Of a stretch of DNA of 54,166 bases, positions 44,284 through 53,627 are shown piece by piece. The stretch lies in NCBI GenBank assembly GCA_002502855.1, contig DAQK01000001.1, positions 121,098 through 175,263 of the forward strand, read 5' to 3'. Below the pieces are notes generated by a model. The model worked only from the letters and a program-made list of their open reading frames with translations. It was not told where the DNA came from and did not search any database. This stretch comes from Methanobacterium sp. UBA279. GTDB lineage: Archaea > Methanobacteriota > Methanobacteria > Methanobacteriales > Methanobacteriaceae. The translations under genes were made by a program, and so were the position numbers. Each line of letters opens with the position of its first letter. The first letter of the stretch is position 1.

Positions 44284-45036
44284 CTAAAACGAACCATTGA
44301 AGTTGGATAACCCGTACCTGAACAGGATTACTCCCCCTGTATAGGGTTGTACAGCTTTGATCTCTGCCAGTATCATGCTTTCATTTTTAGGGGTTAAGTT
44401 TAAGTCGGACTTGTAGGTTTCCAGTCCGGCTACGATTTTCCCTGGGAAAATGATATTGTAGATATTATAAAATTTAACCCAGTTTGTTAAATCGATTATA
44501 TCCTTATCATAGTCGGCTATGTAGAGCATGGGGACTATATGGTCGCATAATGGTGCAATTAAGTAGTAGTACTGGTTACCGTCCCAACCGTCTGGTTTAA
44601 CGCAAAGGGAGAAAGTTACTCCCCGGGTAGCCTCTCTCATGGTTTTAATTTCAGGAATAGAAGCCGGTATATCGTAGGTTTCCACATCCAACAGAACTCC
44701 TATTTTCATCTGAGCGACCTGTGAGGCGTAATTGAACCCGGGAAATACCCAGGCGTTGGTCCTTATTCCCACAGTGTCGGCTTTTATTTTGGCTTCCGAT
44801 AGTACAGGTAAATAGTTATCATTCGATACTAAAACGTATATATCTGTAATTCCCGCATTTTTTAAGTCTTGGAAATTGATTTCTGATAGGGGTGTGACGC
44901 TGGGGTTTATGTAATAGCCCATGATATAACCATCCAAAAACGAATCGAAATCTCCTGTTACAGCTGCATAGCCAGGATTTAAACTTAATACTAGAGTAAA
45001 TAGTATTATAAATGATGATATCCATTTGTATTTAAT
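44284..45036 (-). CDS. Secreted TIM-barrel-like protein, apparent ATT start
   Basis: 250 aa. The frame extends upstream of the ATG at 44937 into a clear signal peptide (KYKWISSFIILFTLVLSL...GYA) that has no ATG, GTG or TTG before the in-frame stop. A strong GGAGGTG (minus strand, 45042-45048) lies five bases before an in-frame ATT at 45034-45036. The mature part has alternating strands (GITDIYVLVSND, GVLLDVETYD, HIVPMLYIADYD, IFPGKIVAGLET) like a glycoside-hydrolase TIM barrel; DVET might hold an acidic catalytic pair. Family not recognised. The internal ATG at 44937 would drop the signal peptide, so I prefer ATT. Confidence 0.7.
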   Translation of the reverse strand: MKYKWISSFIILFTLVLSLNPGYAAVTGDFDSFLDGYIMGYYINPSVTPLSEINFQDLKNAGITDIYVLVSNDNYLPVLSEAKIKADTVGIRTNAWVFPGFNYASQVAQMKIGVLLDVETYDIPASIPEIKTMREATRGVTFSLCVKPDGWDGNQYYYLIAPLCDHIVPMLYIADYDKDIIDLTNWVKFYNIYNIIFPGKIVAGLETYKSDLNLTPKNESMILAEIKAVQPYTGGVILFRYGLSNFNGSF

Positions 45037-45041
45037 TTAAA

Positions 45042-45048
45042 CACCTCC
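45042..45048 (-). promoter_or_regulatory. Shine-Dalgarno site pointing to an ATT start
   Basis: GGAGGTG on the minus strand, five bases from the ATT at 45034-45036 that begins the signal peptide frame. The next ATG in that frame is 99 bases further down and has no such site. Confidence 0.7.
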
Positions 45049-45100
45049 CAAGTAAGATAGGATCGAAGCATGTTAAATTCAGCCACTTTTTACGTTCCAA

Positions 45101-45200
45101 GTATAATTGTGTTCCAATATTTTGTGTTCTAAGGTATAAATTGTGTTCCAATATTTTGTGTTCCCATAGTATAAATTGTGTTCAAAATTTGTATTCTAAA
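45101..45200. repeat. 3 x 32-35 bp tandem repeat
   Basis: Units begin GTATAA(A)TTGTGTTC at 45101, 45134 and 45169; the first two are nearly identical (TTGTGTTCCAATATTTTGTGTTC) and the third is degenerate. They occupy the upstream region of the secreted-protein gene, 65-165 bases before its start, after the end of the hydrolase pseudogene. Confidence 0.75.
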
Positions 45201-45229
45201 GTCTAATGTTAACTTAACACTTCATCCAG

Positions 45230-46111
45230 TCAGCCAAAGATAAATCCATTCATCAGGGCCATATTGGAAACCTGGCAGTGAGAGTCAGCACCTTCCTGGA
45301 CGGTGAAGATATGCATGGTTTTATCTCCACCAACACCATCAAAGAATTTCTTTGTCTGTGCTATGGCATCATCTCCCTCTCCCTCACCTACCAAAGCTAG
45401 GGTAGCGCAGGTAATTTTTTCAAGTTCATCTTCGATGTTGAAAGGGGTGATCTTCTCGGTAAGTTCTTGGAAATTTTTAACACCATAACGCCGGTTTATG
45501 GATTCAATAGCCCAACGTGCCATGGGATACTTCTTAAATACATAGGGATAATCTTTTTCATCGATATCCAGTATTTTCGTCCCCATTCCCTGATAATATT
45601 CGGCGATGTCCATGATGGGAGAATCAGCTACACAGGCCCTGATCCTCTTTTCATGGATTACAGTCTCTGATACAAAGTATCCGCCTAGACTATAACCTAC
45701 CAGTACTAATTTATCTTCATCCACTTCCTTCCGGGTGATTATGAAATCCACCACGACCTTTATGACACCATGATAATCTGGACGAAAGGGTTTATCTGGA
45801 TAGAGGTGTATAGGTCCCACCTGGCCGGGGCTTCAAATAAAAGAATGTTATAACCCCTTTGCAGGGCACCAGCTCCAATATAGAAGTATAATTCTTCTAC
45901 AGTCCCGTCAAAACCGCTCATAACGATAAGGGTGGGTTTTTTACCCTCCCCTGCTTTGAAGTAGTATCCTGGTAATTTCATATCCTCAAAGGGAATTTCC
46001 ACCACTTCGGGAGGATGAATGCAGTCCTAATATTCTAAGTAATTGATAATCGAATGCGGAAGTTTCGAAGAAATTAATACTGATGGCTGACTTTTCAACT
46101 TTTCCAGGCAT
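45230..46111 (-). pseudogene. Broken alpha/beta hydrolase
   Basis: Remnant of an alpha/beta-hydrolase of the dipeptidyl-aminopeptidase-like type. An N-terminal piece starts at an ATG at 46111 (MPGKVEKSAISINFFETSAF) and runs out near 46000 where the expected helical region is missing. The core follows in another frame (GYYFKAGEGKKPTLIVMSG, then GYNILLFEAP). A one-base loss in a run of C near 45825 shifts it again to GQVGPIHLYPDKPFRP. The nucleophile motif GYSLGG and the late His (DSHCQVSN) are intact, but the gene has an internal deletion plus a frameshift, so it is not functional as one protein. Confidence 0.85.
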
Positions 46112-46377
46112 GTATGATTCCCCTTTCAAAGATTCTTACTCTATATTCTGTTTTTAATAGGTAAAGAAAATTGGGGGATAGGATGTTGTTAGCTCTATCA
46201 GGATAAAATCATGATATTTTCATGCATGAACTACAAGTTAATTTTTCTAGAAAATTTTTTCCCTGATTTTTAAATCGCAAAGTTTATATTTACTTTTTGT
46301 TTGATTATTATAAAGTTATGATAAAATATCCTGATATGGATTTATTTTAGATAATTAGTATATTGAGGCGGTATAAA

Positions 46378-47166
46378 ATGATTAACAGGAAAAGAGTCCT
46401 ATCAGTGCTCTCATTATTTGCTGTATCATTCATAATGATACTGGCATTTACAACAGATGCAGCTACAACCACACCCGCAGATAACAGTAAAAATTCAGTT
46501 ACAGAAAATTCTAATGTGTCAGCTAGTTCAGCATACAATGATACCAGTTCAGAATACAATGATACCAATTTTACCTGGCTAAATAATGAATCAACCGGAC
46601 AGGTAAGGATACGGGGTGATAGTGCAATTGGAGATGGTAATAAAAACACCTCCGTTGAAGTAAACTTTGGTGATGGATGGGAAACCTGGAATTCCAGCGA
46701 ATACATTTCAAAGCAGAGGGAAACTTACGGTTCCCTCTCCGTACTGAGAGGCTCCGTACCTATGGCTACAAAAAAGGTAGATGTACAACCCATTTTAGAC
46801 AGGATCGGATATCAGGAAGCTCAATTCCCAGATGTCCAAAAAGTTACCCTTTATGGTCTTGACGATGCCCGTGTGATAGAATATTACGGCTATGGCGATT
46901 GTTGGGCAGATGCCTGCTGGCTCTACGATAAATTAAGCGCCGAAGGAATACCAGTCCGGATCATGGGATACGAAAATGGTGTACGTGATGGGCACGGTAG
47001 AAAATCCAGACATACCTGGGTTGAAATTAATGTGGGTAATGGATGGGAGATGTGGAATTACAAAAAATATAACTCACAACATGTCGGTGATGTGGGATTC
47101 GGACCAACCAGAGTTCTGTTAGAGCCGGGACATGCCCCGGCTGATATATTGAGTTTAGACTATTAA
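46378..47166 (+). CDS. Secreted transglutaminase-like protein
   Basis: 262 aa. Signal peptide (RKRVLSVLSLFAVSFIMILAFTTDA), a Ser/Thr/Asn-rich stem with many Asn-x-Thr sites (residues ~30-75), then a transglutaminase-like domain: Cys175 in YGDCWADACWLY, His212 in SRHTWVEI, and Asn227 (WEMWNYKKY) where the third residue is often Asp. A short motif occurs twice: VEVNFGDGWETWNSSEYIS (~93-111) and VEINVGNGWEMWNYKKYNS (~215-233). Likely a cell-surface cysteine peptidase or cross-linking enzyme acting on pseudomurein or surface proteins (inference). I start at the ATG 46378, after GAGGCGGT. Confidence 0.8.
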   Translation: MINRKRVLSVLSLFAVSFIMILAFTTDAATTTPADNSKNSVTENSNVSASSAYNDTSSEYNDTNFTWLNNESTGQVRIRGDSAIGDGNKNTSVEVNFGDGWETWNSSEYISKQRETYGSLSVLRGSVPMATKKVDVQPILDRIGYQEAQFPDVQKVTLYGLDDARVIEYYGYGDCWADACWLYDKLSAEGIPVRIMGYENGVRDGHGRKSRHTWVEINVGNGWEMWNYKKYNSQHVGDVGFGPTRVLLEPGHAPADILSLDY

Positions 47167-47171
47167 ACTCT

Positions 47172-47192
47172 CTTTTTTAATTTTTTTTTATC
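47172..47192 (+). terminator. Oligo-T terminator
   Basis: CTTTTTTAATTTTTTTTTATCC follows the secreted transglutaminase-like gene directly. The runs of 6 and 9 T are typical archaeal termination sites. The region 47193-47420 beyond it shows no gene. Confidence 0.55.
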
Positions 47193-47420
47193 CTTGAGAA
47201 ACGTTTCAATTTCTGTGCTAGGGGTTTCGTGGTGCATTTACACCCCATGCAGCAGAATAATACCCTGGACACTAGCCATCTTTCTGTAATCTATCCTGGT
47301 ACTGTCCTTGGGGGTAATTGAATCTGTTGTGTATGATTTTTTCGTAACCATGAATAATTCTCATGAAGAATCTTTAAACAACATTTAAAGAGTTTGATGT
47401 TTCATATATTTATTGATAAT

Positions 47421-47727
47421 ATGGCTGACATAAAAATCATAGACCTGAATCCCGACAACATAAGAAGACTACGGTGTTTGCGATACAAAGATGTGAAAAA
47501 AACACGTGGAGTTAAAAAGGAAGATTGAATGATTCAAAGAGTATTATCCAAGGGATTGATGATTATGGCAGCAGTCTTTAAAAAGGGTGGCCGAAGCTGT
47601 TCAAAATACTCCCTGTGCCTTTGGATCATTCTGTTTTATATATGATGGTGAAATATTAAGTTACCATCCAATTAGCAAGACCAGACTTGAGAATATAATG
47701 AAAAAGAAAATAAATTGTAATCTTTAA
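47421..47727 (+). pseudogene. Remnant of a YoaP-type GNAT acetyltransferase
   Basis: The start reads MADIKIIDLNPDNIRRLRCL and soon stops. After missing sequence, the C-terminal end reads VAEAVQNTPCAFGSFCFIY then DGEILSYHPISKTRLENIMK, ending at 47727. These two ends match N-acetyltransferases with a YoaP C-terminal domain, whose middle (~150 residues) has been deleted. Clearly dead. Confidence 0.65.
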
Positions 47728-47741
47728 AAACAGGTGTTAAT

Positions 47742-48431
47742 GTGGGTTATTTAATCTGTGGAAAATGCAAGAGTTACTACGAACTGCAGCCTGGCGAATC
47801 TCCAAAGGATTTCATTAGTGAATGTGATTGTGGCGGTAAAGTGAGGTATGTGGAAAATTTAGACATAGTTGATCCTAGCTGGAGGCCCGTCTACATAAAG
47901 AAAAAACCTACCAAAAAAGAGGTACTGAAAGACAAGATACGAAGTGTGTCTTCAATCCCGGGAGATATAAAAAACAGGTTAAACCAGTTTTTCCAAAAAC
48001 ACTTCGGGAACTTGCTGTACAATATCAGAAATAGGAATAGAGTACATAGAACCCCTCATGGTGCACAGTTCGGCTCACAGGGTATGGGGCTGGACTTTAT
48101 AAATTCTGTAATGCGTGAGCTTAATTTCCGTAACATCCGATGGGAAGTAGTTATCCCGGTAGCGATAGTCATAACTCTCATATTAGTATTTGCCCCTGGT
48201 ATTTTAACCCTTTTAACTTTTTTAGTACTGGTGGCTGTTGGTTACCTCTTTGAAGATATTATAATCGGGACGAAAAATGCACTGGTTACTGGAGCAATTT
48301 CATACTTTTTTGGATACTTAATAACCGGTTCATTCCTGCTTTTAATACCGTTAACCATACTCGGAGCTATAAATGGTGCTGTCTGCGGATGGATAGGTGG
48401 ATACATAAAAACTAGGATAGGGGGAAGATGA
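47742..48431 (+). CDS. Zinc-ribbon membrane protein
   Basis: 229 aa. N-terminal zinc ribbon (CGKCKSYYE...CDCGGK, residues ~6-31), a charged linker to ~125, and three to four hydrophobic helices (about 134-150, 152-170, 180-205, 207-222) rich in Gly/Ala. Conserved type in Methanobacteriales; function unknown. GTG start after CAGGTGTT. It ends four bases before the AttH-like gene and is likely co-transcribed with it. Confidence 0.7.
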   Translation: MGYLICGKCKSYYELQPGESPKDFISECDCGGKVRYVENLDIVDPSWRPVYIKKKPTKKEVLKDKIRSVSSIPGDIKNRLNQFFQKHFGNLLYNIRNRNRVHRTPHGAQFGSQGMGLDFINSVMRELNFRNIRWEVVIPVAIVITLILVFAPGILTLLTFLVLVAVGYLFEDIIIGTKNALVTGAISYFFGYLITGSFLLLIPLTILGAINGAVCGWIGGYIKTRIGGR

Positions 48432-48435
48432 TTAT

Positions 48436-50109
48436 ATGGCAAAAGCCAAATTAGATGATATAGACGAGTTAACCAAGGAAAACATTGCACTCGCATTATG
48501 GATAAAGGAATTCAAAGCCCGAAAAATACCCGCGGGTGTAAAAAAACGCTTATTAAGTAAGAAAAACAGCCCGGAAGCCTTTGGGGAGAGGATGCAGTTC
48601 CGTATTCAGGAGTTACTGGGTAACCCTGATTCATACACCCCCAGCTACAAGAAAAGATATAAAAAACTTCTGGAATACTGTGACTCGCTCACTCCAATGC
48701 AGGCCTATGCAATGAACCAGCTCCTGGGAATGGACAGCAGCCGCGGCTACCAGGACATCCCGGATGAATCTAATATCGAGTTTCCGCGGGATTTCGCCCC
48801 TCAACTGGGTTATCAGGTGGGCTGGCACTTCATAGTGGGGAACTGCCGGGACACCAGGAGACGGGAATATGGAATACTGGTATCATTCTACCGTTATTCA
48901 CTCTTACCCCCATGGATAGCCCAAAGTTTTGGTCTGTCTGACTGGGATAACCAGATATTTGAGATGCAGCTGGCGGTGGCCCGTGCAGGGGAAGAACACT
49001 TACAGACCAGGCCATTCGCCATAGCCGGGACCACCGGTCTTTTAAAATGCACCCTTGAACCCTTCCATTATCAGGCGGGAAATAACAGGATGGTCTCAGA
49101 AAAGGAGGACGAACTATTCCCACTCAGGGTGCAGGCCTGGGGAGTTAACCAGGGCGGTGAAGAGGATGTGGAGATGGAGGTGGACCTGAATTTAACATCC
49201 AACAAGGAATTCCTTCTTCAAGGGAATAAAGGATGCCTTCCCTGCTGCTGTAGTATAGGTACCCTCTACTACTCTGCCACCAACCTGTCCCTGGAGCCGG
49301 GCAGTCTTTTAATACTTGACGGTGAGGAGATCATACTTAACCAGGGCCAGTTCTGGTTCGACCACCAGTGGGGCAACGCCCTGGAGCCCATGGGCAACAG
49401 CCGGTGTGAGGTGGTCCGGGCAGCGGGCACCCTGAGCAAACCATCCCAGTCCCGGGGATGGGACTGGTTCATGGCCCAGTTTAGTGGTGAAAGGGAGATG
49501 ACCATGTACGCGCCCCACACCGATAAAAACATGGACTTCTATGAGCGGACAGAGGAGGAACCACCAGGACCCATGGAAGTAGCGGTGAAGGGGCAGTACA
49601 TCGACCCGGAAAACGAGGTAACCGATATGAAGGGTACTTTAACCGTCGATAAATGGGTTAAGAGTGTGAAGTCATCCAACCCTGAACTTTATCTCATAAC
49701 TAATACCTGGTACCCGGACCACTGGGAATTTAAGTTCGAAGACATGGTTCCTGAGGATATCCGGCACTTCACATTGACACCTATCGTGGATACAGGTCAG
49801 ACCGGTTACAACGCCGGTGGATCCCAGTACTCCGAGGGTGGAGTGAATATTCGAGATCCAGATGGTAAATTTCTGGGCAAGGGATTTGCCGAGTCAGTCT
49901 ACTACGCTGACTCACACCCCAACGCCCTCCACCTGGCAGGGATACCAGATACCCCTGAGATGCGGAAACTCTTAAAACCACCGGCACCATCGCCCCTACT
50001 GAAGCTGAAGGGCTTCTTATACATGGCCTGGCCTCCCCATCAGAAGAAGATTAAAAATATCCTGGAAAAATGCCTGGAACAAGGATTACCAGCTGATTAT
50101 CTGGGATAA
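48436..50109 (+). CDS. AttH/CrtC-like lipocalin-fold protein
   Basis: 557 aa. The C-terminal ~420 residues match the AttH/hydroxyneurosporene-synthase (CrtC) type double lipocalin: the hallmark WFDHQWG (near residue 310) and paired beta-rich halves ending in TNTWYPDHWEFKFEDM. The N-terminal ~130 residues are an additional helical region (KKLLEYCDSLTPMQAYAMNQLLG). No signal peptide. CrtC members hydrate carotenoids and related isoprenoids; carotenoid synthesis is not known in methanogens, so a lipid or isoprenoid role is only a guess. ATG after GGGGGAAGATG. The 3' end lies in a 30 bp tandem repeat. Confidence 0.75.
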   Translation: MAKAKLDDIDELTKENIALALWIKEFKARKIPAGVKKRLLSKKNSPEAFGERMQFRIQELLGNPDSYTPSYKKRYKKLLEYCDSLTPMQAYAMNQLLGMDSSRGYQDIPDESNIEFPRDFAPQLGYQVGWHFIVGNCRDTRRREYGILVSFYRYSLLPPWIAQSFGLSDWDNQIFEMQLAVARAGEEHLQTRPFAIAGTTGLLKCTLEPFHYQAGNNRMVSEKEDELFPLRVQAWGVNQGGEEDVEMEVDLNLTSNKEFLLQGNKGCLPCCCSIGTLYYSATNLSLEPGSLLILDGEEIILNQGQFWFDHQWGNALEPMGNSRCEVVRAAGTLSKPSQSRGWDWFMAQFSGEREMTMYAPHTDKNMDFYERTEEEPPGPMEVAVKGQYIDPENEVTDMKGTLTVDKWVKSVKSSNPELYLITNTWYPDHWEFKFEDMVPEDIRHFTLTPIVDTGQTGYNAGGSQYSEGGVNIRDPDGKFLGKGFAESVYYADSHPNALHLAGIPDTPEMRKLLKPPAPSPLLKLKGFLYMAWPPHQKKIKNILEKCLEQGLPADYLG

Positions 50110-50211
50110 GTCCTAGAACTGGTTGATTATCTGGGATAGGTCTTAATGTCTGTTGATTACTTGGGATAAGTCACAAACACCATTGATTATTTAGGGTAAG
50201 TCCTGAAACTC
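50092..50211. repeat. 4 x 30 bp tandem repeat across a stop codon
   Basis: Units of exactly 30 bp start at 50092, 50122, 50152 and 50182, each with a core TTGATTA.CTGGGATAAGTC. The first unit contains the last codons (ADYLG) and the stop of the AttH-like gene; the others extend downstream. The rest of 50212-50366 is A/T-rich and leads to the pirin gene. Confidence 0.9.
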
Positions 50212-50366
50212 TTATAACCCCTAACTTCCCCATAAATTTAGAAAAAGGGTTTGAAAAATTAGATAAAGAGAAAACCATATAACAATTACCAGTTGAGTAT
50301 AAGGGGAATATTTTCAAATGCGAGTAAACTTCCTCTAATAAGTAAATTTAACAGGGAATTATTTAT

Positions 50367-51236
50367 ATGGCAACAGTAAGGGAAGTAACCGATATTATTG
50401 AACCTATCTATGTGATGGATGGTGCTGGTGTTCTACTGCGCAGGAACATAGCCACCCAGAGACTGGACTATCTCGATCCATTCCTACTTTTTGATCACTT
50501 CGGATCCAGAAACCCACAGGACTACCTGGCAGGTTTTCCCATGCATCCCCACCGGGGCATCGAAACCGTGACTTATATGTTAGATGGATTCGTCGAACAC
50601 AAGGATAGTATGGGCAATGCCGGAACCATAGGCAGGGGTGATTGCCAGTGGATAACCTCTGGCAGTGGAATTATCCACGAGGAAATGCCCAAGGAACCAG
50701 AAGAGGGAATGATGGAAGGGTTCCAGCTCTGGGTAAACCTCCCGGCCAAGTTGAAGATGACGGAGCCCCGTTACCAGGAAATAAAATCTTCAAATATTCC
50801 GGAAGTCAGGCACGATGATGGGTTGGTAGTCAGAGTCATAGCCGGCGAGTATGAAGGTGTTAAAGGGGCAATCACTGAGATATATGCCGATCCCGAATAT
50901 CTGGATGTTTCCCTCCCGGCAGGAGCATCATTTGAACAACCAATCACCCGAGGTCACACCGCCTTCGCCTACCTGTTTGAAGGTGAAGCAATATTTGGAG
51001 ATTCCCAACCAAACTCTCTGGAAAAAAGAACCACTGTCCAGGAAACACGTCTGGTGGTATTCGGTGATGGGGATCTGGTAAGGGTTAAAACCGATCAAAA
51101 TCCGGCCAGGTTCCTTTTAATGTCAGGAAAACCATTAAACGAACCAATAGCCCGGTACGGGCCCTTCGTTATGAACACCAATGAGGAGATACACCGGGCA
51201 CTGGAAGATATTCAAAACGATACCTTCGTAAAATAG
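50367..51236 (+). CDS. Pirin family protein
   Basis: 289 aa bicupin. Metal ligands HPHRGIET and, later, the glutamate/histidine of GIIHEEMP, in the N-terminal cupin; PARFLLMSGKPLNEPI is the C-terminal pirin motif. Pirins are iron-binding; some act as quercetinases, others as regulators. No clear partner. ATG start; the ribosome site is weak (AGGGAATTATT). Confidence 0.92.
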   Translation: MATVREVTDIIEPIYVMDGAGVLLRRNIATQRLDYLDPFLLFDHFGSRNPQDYLAGFPMHPHRGIETVTYMLDGFVEHKDSMGNAGTIGRGDCQWITSGSGIIHEEMPKEPEEGMMEGFQLWVNLPAKLKMTEPRYQEIKSSNIPEVRHDDGLVVRVIAGEYEGVKGAITEIYADPEYLDVSLPAGASFEQPITRGHTAFAYLFEGEAIFGDSQPNSLEKRTTVQETRLVVFGDGDLVRVKTDQNPARFLLMSGKPLNEPIARYGPFVMNTNEEIHRALEDIQNDTFVK

Positions 51237-51245
51237 ACATATATA

Positions 51246-52485
51246 TTAACTTTTTAATACTGAGGCACTGTCCCCAGCAACATAACCAGTTGAAAAGGCC
51301 TGCTGCAGGTTAAAACCTCCCCTGCGGCCACATCCGTCTATGATCTCCCCGGCGAAGTATAAACCTGGTACTAGTTTAGATTCTATAGTTCTGGGGTTTA
51401 TCTCTTTCTTTGACACTCCGCCACAGGTAACCACCTTATCTAGGGATAGATGGCCGTTGATAGTTACAGGTAGGGCTATCACCATCCTCTGTAACTGTAT
51501 CCTTTCTGCTCTGGTGATCTGGTTCAAATTTTTATCTGGATCCAGGGAAAAAGCCTTTAAAACAAGCCCCACCATATTCTGGGAAGGTAATATTTCAGGT
51601 AATTTTTCAAACTCCTTTTACTGTATCTATCGAAATCCTCGATGAACCGGGATTCTAAATCCTGATCTGTAACATCCGATTTGAAGTCGATGTAGAACTT
51701 CACATCACCATATTTGTCCATAATTTCCACGATTTTCATGGCTCATATCCAGTATAACCGGTCCCGAGACACCGAAATGTGTAAAGAGAAGATTTCCCCG
51801 GGGCAACGGTATGATCTTTCCTCCGCTTCGTAAAGATAAACCAACATCCTCCAGGGTTATCCCTTTCAAATCAGGGATCCATTCTTCCCTAACAGTTAAT
51901 AGAACTCCTCCCGGTTTAATCTCAGTAATACTGTGTCCTAGTGCTTCTGCGATATTTAAACCATCTCCAGAAGACCCGGTCTCTTTATAGGTCACACCCC
52001 CGGTGGCCAGGACGACGTTGTATGCGATGATTAACTGGTTTTCAGTAGAGATAAGCTTGAATACCTTAAAATGCTTTTGAAGGTGTTCCAGGCGGTAATT
52101 GTAGATTAATTCCACCTTATACTCATCTAAAACATTATTTAATATATCAACTACTGATTTGGCTTTTTCTGTACTGAGAAATACCCCGTCCACCTTCCTC
52201 TTCTATAAAGTCCAGGTCATTGTCCTGGAAGAAGTTCATCAAAAGGTGGTTTGAAAATTTACTGAAAACGTCACGGTAGAAAGAGCCGTTTTTACCAAAC
52301 TTTTCCAGGAAAAACCTCCAGGGAAGCCGTATTGGTGAAGTTGCAACGGCCGTTACCAGTTATATACGGCCTATCCTGTTATTTTTTCTCCAGTAGTACC
52401 ACCTTTTTACCCTGCTGTGCCCTCTGGATGGCCACCATGCATCCGCTGGCCCGGCACCAATCATGGCCATATCGTAGATATTCAT
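51246..52485 (-). pseudogene. BaiN/HI0933-type flavoprotein, frameshifted
   Basis: Full-length NAD(P)/FAD-dependent oxidoreductase split over several frames. Start MNIYDMAMIGAGPA (ATG 52485), shift to MVAIQRAQQGKKVVLLEKK, shift to the VTGNGRCNFTNT region, then FLSTEKAKSVVDILNN (52190 down), SGPVILDMSHE, a shift near 51740 to IVEIMDKYGDVKFYID, and another near 51570 to MVGLVLKAFSLDPDKN and GLYFAGEIIDGCGRRGG. At least five one-base breaks, several in runs of A or G. Gene dead unless the sequence is wrong. Confidence 0.85.
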
Positions 52486-52775
52486 CAAGTAGTACTTCTC
52501 CACTGGTATGGAAACAATTTTTTAAAGCCGTTTGGGTATATTATCTAATCCAATGAGTAATGGAAAAAGGATGTATGGAAGAGTTGATGAAAATCAAACT
52601 GGTAAGGGATCTGAGGAGGTGCAGTTAAAACTTTACTATACGAATCAGCTACCTAACTTCGGGCTCTGGCTGATTTTTCGGGAAATCGATTACAGGTTCG
52701 TTCTCTGTACAAGAAGGGGATGATTATATTTTTAGATGAGGATGAAGAGAATGTAATATTATAGAAATGACTTTT
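52486..52775. other. Intergenic stretch with a weak remnant
   Basis: No clear gene. On the plus strand 52532-52761 gives short stretches such as MSNGKRMYGRVDEN and RSLYKKGMIIFLDEDEENVI in different frames, perhaps a decayed small gene. No ribosome site or recognisable family. It separates the flavoprotein pseudogene from the YbjQ-like genes. Confidence 0.3.
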
Positions 52776-53600
52776 TTACTTATAAACCACCGCTGTCCCG
52801 GTGGCGGTTACTATGGTGGCGAATCCCTGCAATCCGCCGATGGAAACATGGTCAATTAATATTTCAACTACACTATCCGCGCCGAGGTTCCGGGCGTTTT
52901 CCAGCATCCGGGAGACTGCCGTTTCCCGGGCGTCAATTAAGTGGAGGTCGTCCAGTTTTCTGGGCTGGATCATCTTCAAGATCTTGTTGAACCTGCCTTT
53001 TATTTCTTTTTCCTTGGCAACAGCTTCTCCAGTAACCAGGCCCACGTATCTTTCTATCTTCTTCCCATCTGGATCAGGGACAGATACCAGGGGCTCCTCT
53101 AATCCAGGGACGGAAATCTTATCTGACTGTGATATGGCCAGTCCACCTTCGACTTTTTGAGCTCTTCCTAATATCTTAGCAGGTAAGGCTACCATTCGGA
53201 TGAATATTCCCACCACCACCACGAATAGGATGTAATTAATCAGGATGGGGAATGCCGCCTGGATCATGAGTCCAATGGCAATGATGGTGATGATACTCAG
53301 TGAAACGGGTTCTTTTGGGTAAAACCAACCAGGGGCTAACCATCCATAGGCGTTGATTAGAATAAATGTAATGAGGGCGCTGATGGCACCGGTACTTTTA
53401 CCATATTTTCTGCGGGCTATGAAGGTTTCAGCGAACCCGGCTATCAGGGGAGAAATAATGTACATGATGTTGAAACCGAATATAACCAGATTCCAGACTA
53501 CACAGAGAACTGCAGACCCTAAACCTGCCACTGTCCCTATTAATATGGCTATCAGTGCCCAGCGTTTTACGTACCATGAGTTATTGTTGAGGGATGACAT
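52776..53600 (-). CDS. YbjQ-type domain fused to membrane domain
   Basis: 274 aa. Four to five N-terminal hydrophobic helices (residues ~12-135), a linker, then a YbjQ/UPF0145-like domain at about 170-274 (YVGLVTGEAVAKEKEI, ARETAVSRMLENARNLGADSVVE, GFATIVTATGTAVVY). YbjQ domains form pentameric rings; the fusion makes it membrane-bound. I use the ATG at 53600 rather than the TTG immediately before it. Downstream of a free-standing YbjQ gene, 27 bases apart, same strand. Confidence 0.85.
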   Translation of the reverse strand: MSSLNNNSWYVKRWALIAILIGTVAGLGSAVLCVVWNLVIFGFNIMYIISPLIAGFAETFIARRKYGKSTGAISALITFILINAYGWLAPGWFYPKEPVSLSIITIIAIGLMIQAAFPILINYILFVVVVGIFIRMVALPAKILGRAQKVEGGLAISQSDKISVPGLEEPLVSVPDPDGKKIERYVGLVTGEAVAKEKEIKGRFNKILKMIQPRKLDDLHLIDARETAVSRMLENARNLGADSVVEILIDHVSIGGLQGFATIVTATGTAVVYK

Positions 53601-53627
53601 CAAATTCTCACATCTTTAGATCTGAAT

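Noticed and set aside
50092..50211. CRISPR repeat array
   Set aside because: Units are directly abutting 30-mers without unique spacers and overlap a coding end.
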